33,513 nucleotides of DNA from Phycisphaeraceae bacterium (GTDB lineage Bacteria; Planctomycetota; Phycisphaerae; Phycisphaerales; UBA1924). The notes under the pieces were generated by a model. That model saw nothing but the letters and a program-made list of their open reading frames with translations. It did no database searches and was not told where the DNA came from. Positions 17,849 to 25,777 of this stretch are shown here, piece by piece (the first letter of the stretch is position 1; the number at the start of each line of letters is the position of its first letter). Where the stretch lies: the NCBI GenBank assembly GCA_026128865.1, contig JAHCJE010000018.1, positions 1-33,513 of the forward strand, in the 5' to 3' direction. The translations under genes and the position numbers were made by a program.

Positions 17849-18124
17849 TCACTCTTCCTCGAAGCCGGAGGCAACCAGTTCGCTCAGCGCCTTGCACGCC
17901 GCTTCGGCGTCCTCGCCCTCCGCGACGACCTCCAGCTTCGTGCCCTTCGTTGCCGCCAGCATCATCATCTGCATGATGGACTTGCCGTCCACTTCCTGCT
18001 CGCCCTTGCGGACGCGGACACCGGACTTGAACGCGGATGCCGCGTCAACGAACGACATCGCCGGGCGCGCGTGCAGCCCGAGGCGGTTGACGATCGTAAC
18101 CGTGACTGAGCAGCGGTTCGGCAC
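17849..18124 (-). CDS. ptsH: HPr family phosphocarrier protein
   Basis: A 91-residue HPr. The phosphorylatable histidine is H18 in NRLGLHARPAMSF, with R20 after it as in all active HPr, and the regulatory serine site is S49 in DGKSIMQMMML. In a PTS, HPr passes phosphate from Enzyme I to IIA proteins; the serine is the target of HPr kinase where present. Start GTG 18124 follows a run of G rather than a clear ribosome-binding site. It is the last gene of the run DUF502-hpf-IIA-ptsH. No Enzyme I, HPr kinase or sugar permease is in the window, so a regulatory (nitrogen-type) role is more likely than sugar uptake. Confidence 0.93.
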   Translation of the reverse strand: MPNRCSVTVTIVNRLGLHARPAMSFVDAASAFKSGVRVRKGEQEVDGKSIMQMMMLAATKGTKLEVVAEGEDAEAACKALSELVASGFEEE

Positions 18125-18179
18125 ACCCGACCCCCCGCGCCTGCGGAGCGGCGCAGGCTCCCGCGCGACGCGCTGTTGA

Positions 18180-18656
18180 TTACCCGGCGAGTTGCTGGCT
18201 GTCGGCCTCTTCGAGCAGCGTCTTGACGTCCTCGATCGAGGAGGCCTGACGCAGGAAACGCCGGAACGTGTCCTTGCTCAGGTTCTTGAAGATGACCTCC
18301 ATCGCCTGGAGGTGCTCCTCGGGACGGTCGTCGGGGCTGAGGAGCAGGAAGACCGAGTAGACCGGCTGCTTGTCCAGAGCGTTGAAGTCCACGCCGCGCT
18401 GCGAGAGGCCGATGGCGGCGGCCATACCGGCGATGGACTTGTGCTTCACGTGCGGGACGGCGACGCCCTTGCCGAAGCCGGTGGAGCCTTTCTGCTCGCG
18501 CTCGAGGATGGCGCGGATGAGGTCGGGCTGAACGCTGGACGGCACGGACCCCGAGGCGACCAGGGCCGCGACGAGTTCGGCGACGACCTCGTCGCGCTCG
18601 GAGGAGGCGAGAGAAGGAACGATGGCGCCTTCGACGACGATTTCGGTCAGTTTCAT
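18180..18656 (-). CDS. PTS IIA-like regulatory protein (PtsN type)
   Basis: A 158-residue EIIA of the fructose/mannitol-nitrogen family. The start MKLTEIVVEGAIV matches the usual beginning of this domain. The active-site histidine is H69 in GFGKGVAVPHVKHKSI, equivalent to PtsN H73. LLLSPDDRPEEHLQ and the helical end complete the fold. It receives phosphate from HPr and in proteobacteria regulates potassium transport and nitrogen or stress responses; its targets here are unknown. Start ATG 18656 was chosen over the in-frame ATG 18695 because the extra residues are Pro/Arg-rich. Position between hpf and ptsH mirrors the hpf-ptsN order of the proteobacterial rpoN cluster. Confidence 0.9.
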   Translation of the reverse strand: MKLTEIVVEGAIVPSLASSERDEVVAELVAALVASGSVPSSVQPDLIRAILEREQKGSTGFGKGVAVPHVKHKSIAGMAAAIGLSQRGVDFNALDKQPVYSVFLLLSPDDRPEEHLQAMEVIFKNLSKDTFRRFLRQASSIEDVKTLLEEADSQQLAG

Positions 18657-18704
18657 GCGTGTGGTCCGCGGCGTGGGAGGGGCGAGTGGCGGCATTCGGC
18701 GCGC

Positions 18705-19013
18705 TCACCGCTTGCCCATCTTGAGGCGCTCCTTGAAGTCGGTGAGTTGCCGCGTCGCCTTGGCGATCACGAGGTCGATCGCGGCGTAGAGGTCCTCGTC
18801 GCGCGCGTGCGAGACGAAGTTGTCGTGCTTCTCGACGTCCACGACGAGTTCGGCGTCGAACTCGGCGTGGCGGTGGTGGTTCTCGCGGGCGAGGGTGAGC
18901 GTGACGCTCTGCGTGCCGTCGAAGTAGCGGGGGAGTTTCGCGCACTTGGACTCCGCATGGGTGCGGATGGCGTCCGTGACCTCGACTCCCCGACCCACGA
19001 CATCGATGCGCAT
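18705..19013 (-). CDS. hpf: Ribosome hibernation promoting factor, short form
   Basis: A 102-residue protein of the HPF/RaiA (YfiA) family, which binds the 30S decoding region and silences ribosomes in slow growth. Typical features are the start MRIDVVGRGVEVTDAIRTHAESK, the KLPRYFDG segment and the helix DLYAAIDLVIAKATRQLTDFKERLK. The long-HPF dimerisation domain is absent. ATG 19013 has GGAGAGG close upstream; an alternative ATG at 19079 would overlap the DUF502 stop but adds an Arg-rich leader foreign to the family. The genes for IIA and HPr follow on the same strand. Confidence 0.9.
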   Translation of the reverse strand: MRIDVVGRGVEVTDAIRTHAESKCAKLPRYFDGTQSVTLTLARENHHRHAEFDAELVVDVEKHDNFVSHARDEDLYAAIDLVIAKATRQLTDFKERLKMGKR

Positions 19014-19075
19014 GGCCTCTCCTCGGCGGCTCGTTCCTGTGCGCTCGCGGAACACGGGGGCGAACGCGGGGACCA

Positions 19076-19990
19076 TCATACGCCCGGCGGGGGCTTGGCC
19101 GGGTCGTCGGGCCGATCCCGGGCGGGAGGTTCGGCGGACGGCTCGGGCGAGGGCGGCGCATCGCCCTCGGTGCGCGGCCTGACGCCCGGGGGGAGTTGCG
19201 AGTCGGGGATGAGCACGCCGCCGGTGACGAAGAAGCGGATCGCCTCCTCGACCGAGATCGGCAGGTCGATCACTTCCTTGGCGGGAACGTTGATCGTGAA
19301 GCCCGTGAAGGGCGTGGGAGTCGAGGGGATGAAGATGGTGATGGCCGGCTCGCGGGCGGTCTCGTGCACGGCCCTGAGCGAACTGCTGGTCATCAGGCCG
19401 ACGGTCCAGATGCCCTTGCGCGGGTACTCGACCATCACCACACGGTTGAAGGCGATGGGCGTGTCGCCCATGATCATCTGGACGACCTGCTTGACGTGGG
19501 GGTAGACCTGCTTGAAGCCGGGAATCTTGGCCAGCAACGCCTCCAGACGCTCATACACACGCCGACCCAGATACCCTCCCAGCAACAAGCCGGCGAAGTA
19601 GATGAGGATGATGGCGACGACGAGGCCGGAGGCTTCGAGGTACCAGTGATCGTCCCACGCCTCGCGGAACTTCTCGCGGCGCATGAGGGTGCGGACGCGC
19701 TCGTCGGACATCTGCGCCATGCCGCGGAACATGCGGACGCGCCGCGCCTCGGTGATCTCGGCGTCGGTGACGCGGAACCAGGAGGGGAGGCGCGAGTCCG
19801 GCACGACGCGCGGCGTGACCTCGATGATCGCCATGCGGACGCCGCGGTTGATCGGCTGACCGACGTTGTTCATGAGGAAGTTGAACAACTGGACCAGGAT
19901 CCAGAGCGTGAGCGCAGAGGGGAGCAGGATGGCCATCCCGCGCCCGAAGAAGCGTTTGAAATCGCCGGTGAAGGTTCTGCGCTCGCTCAT
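19076..19990 (-). CDS. DUF502 family membrane protein
   Basis: A 304-residue inner-membrane protein. Two hydrophobic segments (about 17-40, MAILLPSALTLWILVQLFNFL, and about 120-142, LVVAIILIYFAGLLLGGYLG) flank a hydrophilic loop that is longer than usual. The family signatures LPSALTLW, IPGFKQVYPHVKQ and FIPSTPTPFTGFTINVP are clear. DUF502 proteins are widespread, and their biochemical role is not settled. A Pro/Glu-rich tail (about 275-304) is probably disordered. It is first in the protein-coding run leading to hpf, IIA and ptsH, and starts 96 bp after the tRNA-Ile gene. Confidence 0.9.
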   Translation of the reverse strand: MSERRTFTGDFKRFFGRGMAILLPSALTLWILVQLFNFLMNNVGQPINRGVRMAIIEVTPRVVPDSRLPSWFRVTDAEITEARRVRMFRGMAQMSDERVRTLMRREKFREAWDDHWYLEASGLVVAIILIYFAGLLLGGYLGRRVYERLEALLAKIPGFKQVYPHVKQVVQMIMGDTPIAFNRVVMVEYPRKGIWTVGLMTSSSLRAVHETAREPAITIFIPSTPTPFTGFTINVPAKEVIDLPISVEEAIRFFVTGGVLIPDSQLPPGVRPRTEGDAPPSPEPSAEPPARDRPDDPAKPPPGV

Positions 19991-20086
19991 GGCGGGAGGC
20001 CCGTGCGTGGAGGGGTGCGGTGCGCGGGTCGCGGCGTGGCGGGCGGCGTTGGCGCGGGTCGTCGCGCGGGCGAGTGGGGCCGGGAA

Positions 20087-20160
20087 TGGGCCTAACAGGA
20101 CTCGAACCTGTGACCTCGCCCTTATCAGGGGCGCGCTCTAGCCAGCTGAGCTATAGGCCC
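20087..20160 (-). tRNA. tRNA-Ile (anticodon GAU)
   Basis: A 74-nt cloverleaf read from the minus strand: acceptor GGGCCTA/TAGGCCC, D-stem GCTC/GAGC, anticodon stem CGCCC/GGGCG around loop CTGATAA (anticodon GAT), T-arm ACAGG-TTCGAGT-CCTGT and discriminator A. The CCA end is not encoded. The anticodon decodes AUC and AUU. It is not near any rRNA gene in this window. Confidence 0.97.
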
Positions 20161-20191
20161 GCACGTGCCGCGCTCCGGCGGCAGGGTGGAG

Positions 20192-20218
20192 AGTATACGG
20201 GGGTCCGTAGGAAGTCAC
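20192..20218 (-). promoter_or_regulatory. Probable sigma-70 promoter of tRNA-Ile
   Basis: On the minus strand a TATACT -10 box (20192-20197) lies 32 nt before the tRNA 5' end, with GTGACT (20213-20218) as a weak -35 box after a 15-bp spacer. The -10 box stands out in very GC-rich DNA; the -35 box and short spacer are less convincing. Confidence 0.5.
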
Positions 20219-20348
20219 CCGTCGGCGCAACCGCCGCACGCGTTCACACGCCCCAGAGCGATTGGATGGGCATAACCCGGAAGCGGTCGCGCGGACCAAC
20301 CCTGCGGGCTTTGCACCGACACTTCAACCAGTGACTGGCGGACTATCA

Positions 20349-20392
20349 ACCACGCCGTGGTGGATATTCAGCCACGCGGTGGTGGATTCTCC
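20349..20392. repeat. Two 22-bp units, each a CCAC-N3-GTGG hairpin
   Basis: Units at 20349-20370 and 20371-20392 share CCACG..GTGGTGGAT, and each holds a small inverted repeat (CCAC GCC GTGG; CCAC GCG GTGG). They lie about 25 bp after the histidine kinase stop, so they may act as a weak terminator or be a REP-type element. Confidence 0.6.
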
Positions 20393-20417
20393 GGCGTGGC
20401 GGGGAGGGCCGTTCCTC

Positions 20418-22364
20418 TCATTGCGCCGTCGGCAGGGTGAGGACAAACTCCGCCCCAGGCCCGCGGGTGCGGGCGAGGCGGAGGTCTCCGCCGGCGGCTC
20501 GGGCCAGGCCGCGGGAGAGGGCGAGGCCCAGGCCGAGTCCCGGTTTGGCGGCGTCGGCGTCGCGGGCGGCCCGGACGAAGGGGCTGAAGATTCGCCGGCG
20601 TTCGGCGCGCGGCACGCCCGGGCCGAAGTCGCGCAGGCGGACCTCGACGCGGCTGTCGCGAAGGCGGGCGCGCAGGAGCAGCCGCCGGTCGTCGGCCCCG
20701 GCGGCGTACTTGCAGGCGTTCTCCACGAGGTTGGAAAGGATGCGCTCGACGGAGGCCCGGTCGGCACGGAGGCGGGCGCCGTTGAGGTGGTTCAGGTTCG
20801 CCTGGAGCGTCAGCCCGCAGCGGGCGGCGCGCTCGGCGAGGGCGGGGGCCATCTCGCCGAGGAGTTCGGCGGCGTCGATGGCGTTCGTTGCGTCGGAGGC
20901 CTGGGCTCGCCGGCGCGTGCCGAGGCGGGCGTACTCGAGGACGCTCTCGACGATGGCGGCGAGTCGCTGCGACTCGGCCTTGAGCGTGGTGAGGTAGCCG
21001 CGCTGGCGTTCGCCCTCCGGCACCATGCCGTCGGCGAGCATCTGGGAGTAGAGACAGAAGGTCGTGAGCGGCGTGCGCAGTTCGTGGGTGACGGCGGAGA
21101 CGAATCGGCCTCGGCGCTCGGAGAGCGCGAGCGAGGCGCGGAGCACCAGCCCGATGGCGACGACGGCCGCGAGCACGGCGATCCAGGAGACGACCAGCGT
21201 GATGCGGGTGGGCGTGACGAGGGGCGCGCCCGAGGCGACCCAGGCGCCGGGCACGAGGCCGGCCGGGATGCCCGCGAGCATGAGGCCCGGTTCCGGGGGG
21301 GGGGTGGAGTCGCCGGCGAGGCGCGCGTCCGGCGAGCCTTCGAGGTCGGGGCGGAGTTGGGCGGCGGGCAAGAGGTCGGACACCGATCGCAGGAGCATCG
21401 CGCGCATCGCCGGCCAGTCGATCCAGAAGCCCTGGAGCGTTTCCCGCCCCTCGACGCGGACGGCGCGCACGAAGACCAGTTCCGGGCGGGCGTTGGCGGT
21501 GTCGGCCAGCCAGACCGGCATGAGCGGGCCGGTCTCGACGGCGGACGCGGCGAGCGAGTCGAGCGCTTGCGCGCCGAGCGCGAGCGGTTCGGCAGCGGGC
21601 CGCGTCGCGTCCGGCTTGACGAGGTAGCCCGCGGCCGGCGGAGCGGCGGCCTGCGCTCTGTCGGCATCCTCGAACCGCTGCTGCTGGGCCGCGCCGCGCG
21701 CGAACTCGGCGGCCTGCTGGCGGGCTTCGTACTCGGCGTCGGCCTTCGAGAGCGTGGTCGCGTCGGCGCGCAGGCGCGTTCCGAGGTTCTCGCGCGACCT
21801 ATCCGCGTGGGGTCGCTCGGAGTGCCCGCGCCCGAGCATGACGCCCTCGAGATTGCCCTCGGCCAGTGCGCTGCCGCGCACCATGGCCGTGAGCGCGAGC
21901 AGCCGACGCTCAGCGTCGAGCACCTGCGTCGCGGGCACGTACGCCGCCTCGGCCTGGTCGCGCATGTTCCCCGTCGGCACCTGCGGCGAGGCGAGCCACC
22001 CATCGTCGGAGACCTCGAAGTGCAGCAGGATGGGCGACGCCGGGCCGGTCAGCAGCGGCGAGGGCACCAGCACCTCGCCCGGCAGCACCTCCTCCCACAT
22101 GCGCGTGTACGCCCGCTCGGCCGGGTAGAACGCCCGGTACTGGAAGTACGGTCGCGCGGCCTCGGCGGCGATGATCGGCGCGAGCAGCGAGTCCATCCGC
22201 CACAACGCGAGCCGGATGACCTCCTGCTGACGGGCGTGGCGCTGGGCTTCGGCCTCGCGGCGCTCCAGCCGGACCATCTGCCACGTCACCCACCCCAGGC
22301 CGTCGACGACCAGCAGCACGCAGACGGCGTAGACGATCCAGGTCAGTCGGCGCGATCCGGTCAC
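20418..22364 (-). CDS. Membrane sensor histidine kinase
   Basis: A 648-residue two-component sensor. TM1 (about 8-30) and TM2 (about 387-408) enclose an extracytoplasmic region of about 355 residues with no domain I recognise; it is Ala/Pro-rich and probably helical. There is no HAMP domain: TM2 runs almost directly into the H-box FVSAVTHELRTPLT (H427). The ATPase domain has the N-box NLVENACKY (N545, N549), G1 DFGPGVP (579-585) and G2 GLGLGLALSRG. GTG 22364 overlaps the response regulator stop in a GTGA junction, so translation is coupled. A run of ten G at 21295-21304 encodes a Pro-rich stretch ahead of TM2. The signal sensed is unknown. Confidence 0.93.
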   Translation of the reverse strand: MTGSRRLTWIVYAVCVLLVVDGLGWVTWQMVRLERREAEAQRHARQQEVIRLALWRMDSLLAPIIAAEAARPYFQYRAFYPAERAYTRMWEEVLPGEVLVPSPLLTGPASPILLHFEVSDDGWLASPQVPTGNMRDQAEAAYVPATQVLDAERRLLALTAMVRGSALAEGNLEGVMLGRGHSERPHADRSRENLGTRLRADATTLSKADAEYEARQQAAEFARGAAQQQRFEDADRAQAAAPPAAGYLVKPDATRPAAEPLALGAQALDSLAASAVETGPLMPVWLADTANARPELVFVRAVRVEGRETLQGFWIDWPAMRAMLLRSVSDLLPAAQLRPDLEGSPDARLAGDSTPPPEPGLMLAGIPAGLVPGAWVASGAPLVTPTRITLVVSWIAVLAAVVAIGLVLRASLALSERRGRFVSAVTHELRTPLTTFCLYSQMLADGMVPEGERQRGYLTTLKAESQRLAAIVESVLEYARLGTRRRAQASDATNAIDAAELLGEMAPALAERAARCGLTLQANLNHLNGARLRADRASVERILSNLVENACKYAAGADDRRLLLRARLRDSRVEVRLRDFGPGVPRAERRRIFSPFVRAARDADAAKPGLGLGLALSRGLARAAGGDLRLARTRGPGAEFVLTLPTAQ

Positions 22365-23080
22365 GGCGATGCCTCTGCCCCGTCGGGCGCGGCGGCGAGC
22401 ATGTAGCCCCGCCCGCGCACGGTGACGATGAACCGCGGCTCGGCGGCGTCGTCGCGGAGTTGCTCGCGCAGGCGGGCGACGGCCATGTCCACCGTGCGGG
22501 TCTGCATGCCGCGCGGGTCGATCCCCCAGACGCGCAGCAGCAGTTCGTCGCGGGAGATCGCCCGCCCGCGGTTGTGGGCGAGGTAGGCGAGCAGTTCCGC
22601 CTCGCGCTCGGGGAGGACGGCGCGCGTGCCGTCGGCGCGAGTGAGTTCGCGGCGCTCGAAGTCCATGGTGCAGCCGGCGATGCTCAGCGTGCGCAGCGGC
22701 TGCGGGCGTTCCGCGCTTCGGCGCAGGACGGCCTCGACGCGGGCGATGAGTTCGGACGCGCCGAAGGGCTTCACGACGTAGTCGTCCGCGCCGAGGCGCA
22801 GGCCGCGCACCTTGTCCTCCTGCTCGCCGCGGGCGGTGAGGAAGATGACGGGGAGCGCGGGGCGGACGCGGCGGAGGCGTTCGAGGACGGTCATGCCGTC
22901 GAGTCCGGGCATGAGGACGTCGAGCAGGACGAGGTCCACCTCCGCGCTGCTGGCGGTTTCGAGGCCGGAGACGCCCTCGGCGGCTTCGAGGACGGCGTAG
23001 CCGTGGAAGGCGAGGGCGTCGCACACGCCGCGGCGGATCGCGTCGTCGTCTTCGACCACGAGCACGCGGGCGAGCGGCAT
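22361..23080 (-). CDS. OmpR/PhoB-family response regulator
   Basis: A 239-residue transcription factor. The receiver domain (about 4-118) has the acidic pocket EDDD (10-13), phosphoacceptor D54 (LLDVLMPG), T82 and K104 (VVKPFG). The winged helix (about 135-230) shows ISRDELLLRVWG, the recognition helix region TRTVDMAVARLREQL and the wing FIVTVRGRGYML. ATG 23080 has GGAGG 4 nt upstream. It overlaps the histidine kinase start, and the pair forms one operon. Target genes cannot be deduced; the VIT-VWA gene upstream on the same strand is separated by a repeat-bearing gap. Confidence 0.95.
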   Translation of the reverse strand: MPLARVLVVEDDDAIRRGVCDALAFHGYAVLEAAEGVSGLETASSAEVDLVLLDVLMPGLDGMTVLERLRRVRPALPVIFLTARGEQEDKVRGLRLGADDYVVKPFGASELIARVEAVLRRSAERPQPLRTLSIAGCTMDFERRELTRADGTRAVLPEREAELLAYLAHNRGRAISRDELLLRVWGIDPRGMQTRTVDMAVARLREQLRDDAAEPRFIVTVRGRGYMLAAAPDGAEASP

Positions 23081-23108
23081 GGGGCCTCCGGGGTCAGTGT
23101 ACGCGGGA

Positions 23109-23158
23109 AGAGGAACGCGGAGATCGCGGAGAGGAACGCGGAGGACACGGAGAGGAAC
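23109..23158. repeat. 21-bp tandem repeat, about 2.4 copies
   Basis: Units 23109-23129 and 23130-23150 share AGAGGAACGCGGAG, and a third partial unit begins at 23151. The array lies directly upstream of the response regulator. Similar GAACGCGGAG arrays occur between genes in many unrelated bacterial genomes, where they give spurious NAEIAE-type ORFs. Confidence 0.75.
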
Positions 23159-23231
23159 AATGGGTTTCGAGGCTACCAATCATCACGAATCTACATCTCT
23201 TGCCCACTCCGTCACTCCGTCACTTCCCCCG

Positions 23232-25631
23232 TCACGCCGGACCCTTGATGAGCGTGCGCTTGCCGTCGAGGAGGAGGTAGAGGTCGCCCTGGACGGCGAG
23301 GACGCTCTGGCGGCCTTCGCGGGCGAAGCGTTGGGCGAGGTCGAAGTAGGCATCCGTGCCGAACTCGACGACGACCTCCGGCTCCTCGTGCTCGTGTTCG
23401 AGAGCCTCGGCGTCCACCCAGCGCGTGCCTCGCTGGTAGAGCGTGCGATCCGCAGCCTGCTTGACGGTCGTCGTTGGTGCAGACACATGCACGTCCACTC
23501 CTGCCGCCGGTGCCTCGCCTGGGAGCATGAAACGGTTGCTCCGGTTGACGGTCTTTTGCGCGATCTGGGCGTTGATGTTGGCGTCCTTGGCGACGGCTCC
23601 ACCCCCAGCCCGATCGTTCTGAGCGTCATAGACGAGTTCCATCTGGAATCGGAGGTACGCCTCGCGTTCCGAGGCGGAAGCGCCGTCGCGGCTGCGAGCG
23701 ATGCCGAGCATCTCTCCGAGTCGGAGGCTGTTCTGCGGGATCCCGTCGGCACGCCATGCGCCGTCCGCCCCCGGCTCCGCCGCCAGGAACGCCGTGTATT
23801 CCGTCAGGATGCCGTACTCGATCGAGAGGCGGATCACCTCGTCGACGAGTTCCTTGATGCGCGGGTCGTCCTCGCGGCGTTCGCGCGTCGGCAGGCCGGC
23901 GTCCGCGCCGGACTGGCGGATCTCGTCGAGCAGGACGGCGATGCGCCGGCTCGCCCACAACCGCGGCACGAAACTGTTCTGCGGGCTGGCCTTGTCGAGG
24001 GCGATGGTGAACTCGAACGTCCGCGGCTCGCCGGTCGCGTCCGTGCCGCCGAGCACGAACGTCACCGGCTGGTTCGTGAGGTGCTGGCCGAGGATGACGA
24101 GTTGGTCGCCGTCGAAGACGTCGGGGAGTTCCGAGGGCATGAGTTGGCGGACGGGCTGGCCGGCGACCTTCGACGGGTCGGCGGCGCTGTAGGTGAGCGT
24201 GGGCGAGGCCAGAACCGGGCCGCGCAGACGCCGGAAGACCTGGCCGACCTTCACCTCGACGTCCTCCTTCGGCAGCACGAAGGTGCTGGTGGCTCGTGAG
24301 GATCGCGCCAGCGCGGAGAGGAGCGGCGTGTTGACGTCGTAGCCGACGCCGAAGGTGAAGATGCGGCGCTTGTGGGCGTTGGCGCCGAGCGCGGCCTCGC
24401 GGATCGCGCCCTCGCGCCGCTCGCCGACCGTCGCCAAGCCGTCGGTCAGAAAGAGCACGATCGGCAAACAACCCTCGGTGACGGGCGGTCGCAGGGCGGT
24501 GAGCAGGGCGTCGTGGATGTTCGTGCCGCCCATCGCCTGCATCGCGCCGACATACTCGCGCGCCCTGGCGATCGTCTCGGCGTTCTTGAGGACCGGCTGC
24601 GGGGCGAAGGCCTCGATCGTGTCCGAGTAGTCGATGATGTTGAAGGCCTCGCCCTCGTCGAGGGCCTCGACGATCATCAGAGCGGCGGCCTTCGCCTGGT
24701 CCATCTTCTCGCCGCGCATGCTGCCGGAGCGGTCGATGACGACCGTCACCTCGCGCCGGATGGTGCGCTCCTTGCCGTTCTCCAGCGGCGGAAGCGCAGC
24801 GAGCAGCAGGAAGTACCCGCCCTTGCCCGCGCCCGCGGCGGTCGCGCCGACGCGCGGGTCTGGGTAGGCGATGAGCGACGCGCTCGCGCCGCCGGCCTCG
24901 GGTCGGGCGAAGAGGTACGAGAGCCGGAACGCGCCCGGCTCGGTCGCGGCCCGCTCGGGCACCGTGACGCGGATGCGCCCCGCCGAGCGCTCGGTCACGA
25001 TCTCGTGCGTGGGCGAGTAGACGGTGGTGACGGTTCGCTCGGCGCGGATGGTCACGCCCATCGACCACTTCACGTCGCTGGCTTCGAGGGATTCGCTGCG
25101 CGGGAAGACGTAGTCGATGCGCTCGCCGTCGGCGGGAAGGACCTGCTCGTAGGTCAGGTGCAGGCGCTGGGTGCCGTTGGCGGGGACTGGGAAGACGCTG
25201 GTGCGGATGAGGTTGTAGCCGACGAACTCGACGAGTCCTGGGTCGAGCGTGCGGCGGACGATGTCGTCGTAGATGCGCCGGGCCTCGTCGCGGGGCAGGA
25301 GTTTGGCGACGCCCTCGTCGGGCAGGCCCTCGAGGCGGAACTGGCGCACGGCCGAGCCGTCCGGCACGGGCAGCAGCAGTTGGGCTTCCTGCGGGCGCGG
25401 GCCGGGGTTGCGGACGACGATGGTGACGGTCGTTGTGGCGACCTGCTCCCGGATGTCGGCCTCGACGCCGACGGATTCGAGCCGGACGGGGGCGTCGGGG
25501 AGCGGCAGGACGACGCGCCTCTGGGGGATGATGACGTTGTGCGGCCCTCCGTCGGCCTGCTGCGCCACGCCGGGGAAGGGGGTCGCGAGGAACATGGCGA
25601 GCGCGAGCAGGCCGACGAGGAAACGCTGCAT
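23232..25631 (-). CDS. Secreted VIT and von Willebrand factor A domain protein
   Basis: A 799-residue exported protein. A signal peptide (MQRFLVGLLALAMFLATPFPGVA-Q) is followed by a VIT domain (about 35-165; QVATTTVTIVVRNPGP, AQLLLPVPDGSAVRQF, RTSVFPVPANGTQRL). A VWA domain starts near 296 with the metal site DRSGSM (D300, S302, S304) and continues through GGTNIHDAL and VLFLTDG, so metal-dependent ligand binding looks possible. The rest, to about 799, contains a region common to VIT/VWA proteins (LWASRRIAVLLDEIR, LSIEYGILTEYTAFL). No membrane anchor is seen at the C-terminus. ATG 25631 has AAGGAG 6 nt upstream. It is divergent from nadC. The family is widespread in planctomycetes; its role is unknown, perhaps adhesion or complex assembly. 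Confidence 0.92.
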   Translation of the reverse strand: MQRFLVGLLALAMFLATPFPGVAQQADGGPHNVIIPQRRVVLPLPDAPVRLESVGVEADIREQVATTTVTIVVRNPGPRPQEAQLLLPVPDGSAVRQFRLEGLPDEGVAKLLPRDEARRIYDDIVRRTLDPGLVEFVGYNLIRTSVFPVPANGTQRLHLTYEQVLPADGERIDYVFPRSESLEASDVKWSMGVTIRAERTVTTVYSPTHEIVTERSAGRIRVTVPERAATEPGAFRLSYLFARPEAGGASASLIAYPDPRVGATAAGAGKGGYFLLLAALPPLENGKERTIRREVTVVIDRSGSMRGEKMDQAKAAALMIVEALDEGEAFNIIDYSDTIEAFAPQPVLKNAETIARAREYVGAMQAMGGTNIHDALLTALRPPVTEGCLPIVLFLTDGLATVGERREGAIREAALGANAHKRRIFTFGVGYDVNTPLLSALARSSRATSTFVLPKEDVEVKVGQVFRRLRGPVLASPTLTYSAADPSKVAGQPVRQLMPSELPDVFDGDQLVILGQHLTNQPVTFVLGGTDATGEPRTFEFTIALDKASPQNSFVPRLWASRRIAVLLDEIRQSGADAGLPTRERREDDPRIKELVDEVIRLSIEYGILTEYTAFLAAEPGADGAWRADGIPQNSLRLGEMLGIARSRDGASASEREAYLRFQMELVYDAQNDRAGGGAVAKDANINAQIAQKTVNRSNRFMLPGEAPAAGVDVHVSAPTTTVKQAADRTLYQRGTRWVDAEALEHEHEEPEVVVEFGTDAYFDLAQRFAREGRQSVLAVQGDLYLLLDGKRTLIKGPA

Positions 25632-25777
25632 GGCTGGCTCCTTCGGTGAGTGCGGCGGCCGCACGCTCTTCTGTACCATCGGACGGGCGTCCGGGGCGCA
25701 ACCGCTTTGTAACCCCCACTGGCGGGGCGCCCAAAGGGGCGCGGGGCGGGAGTCCCGCACGCCTCTACGATGCCGCG

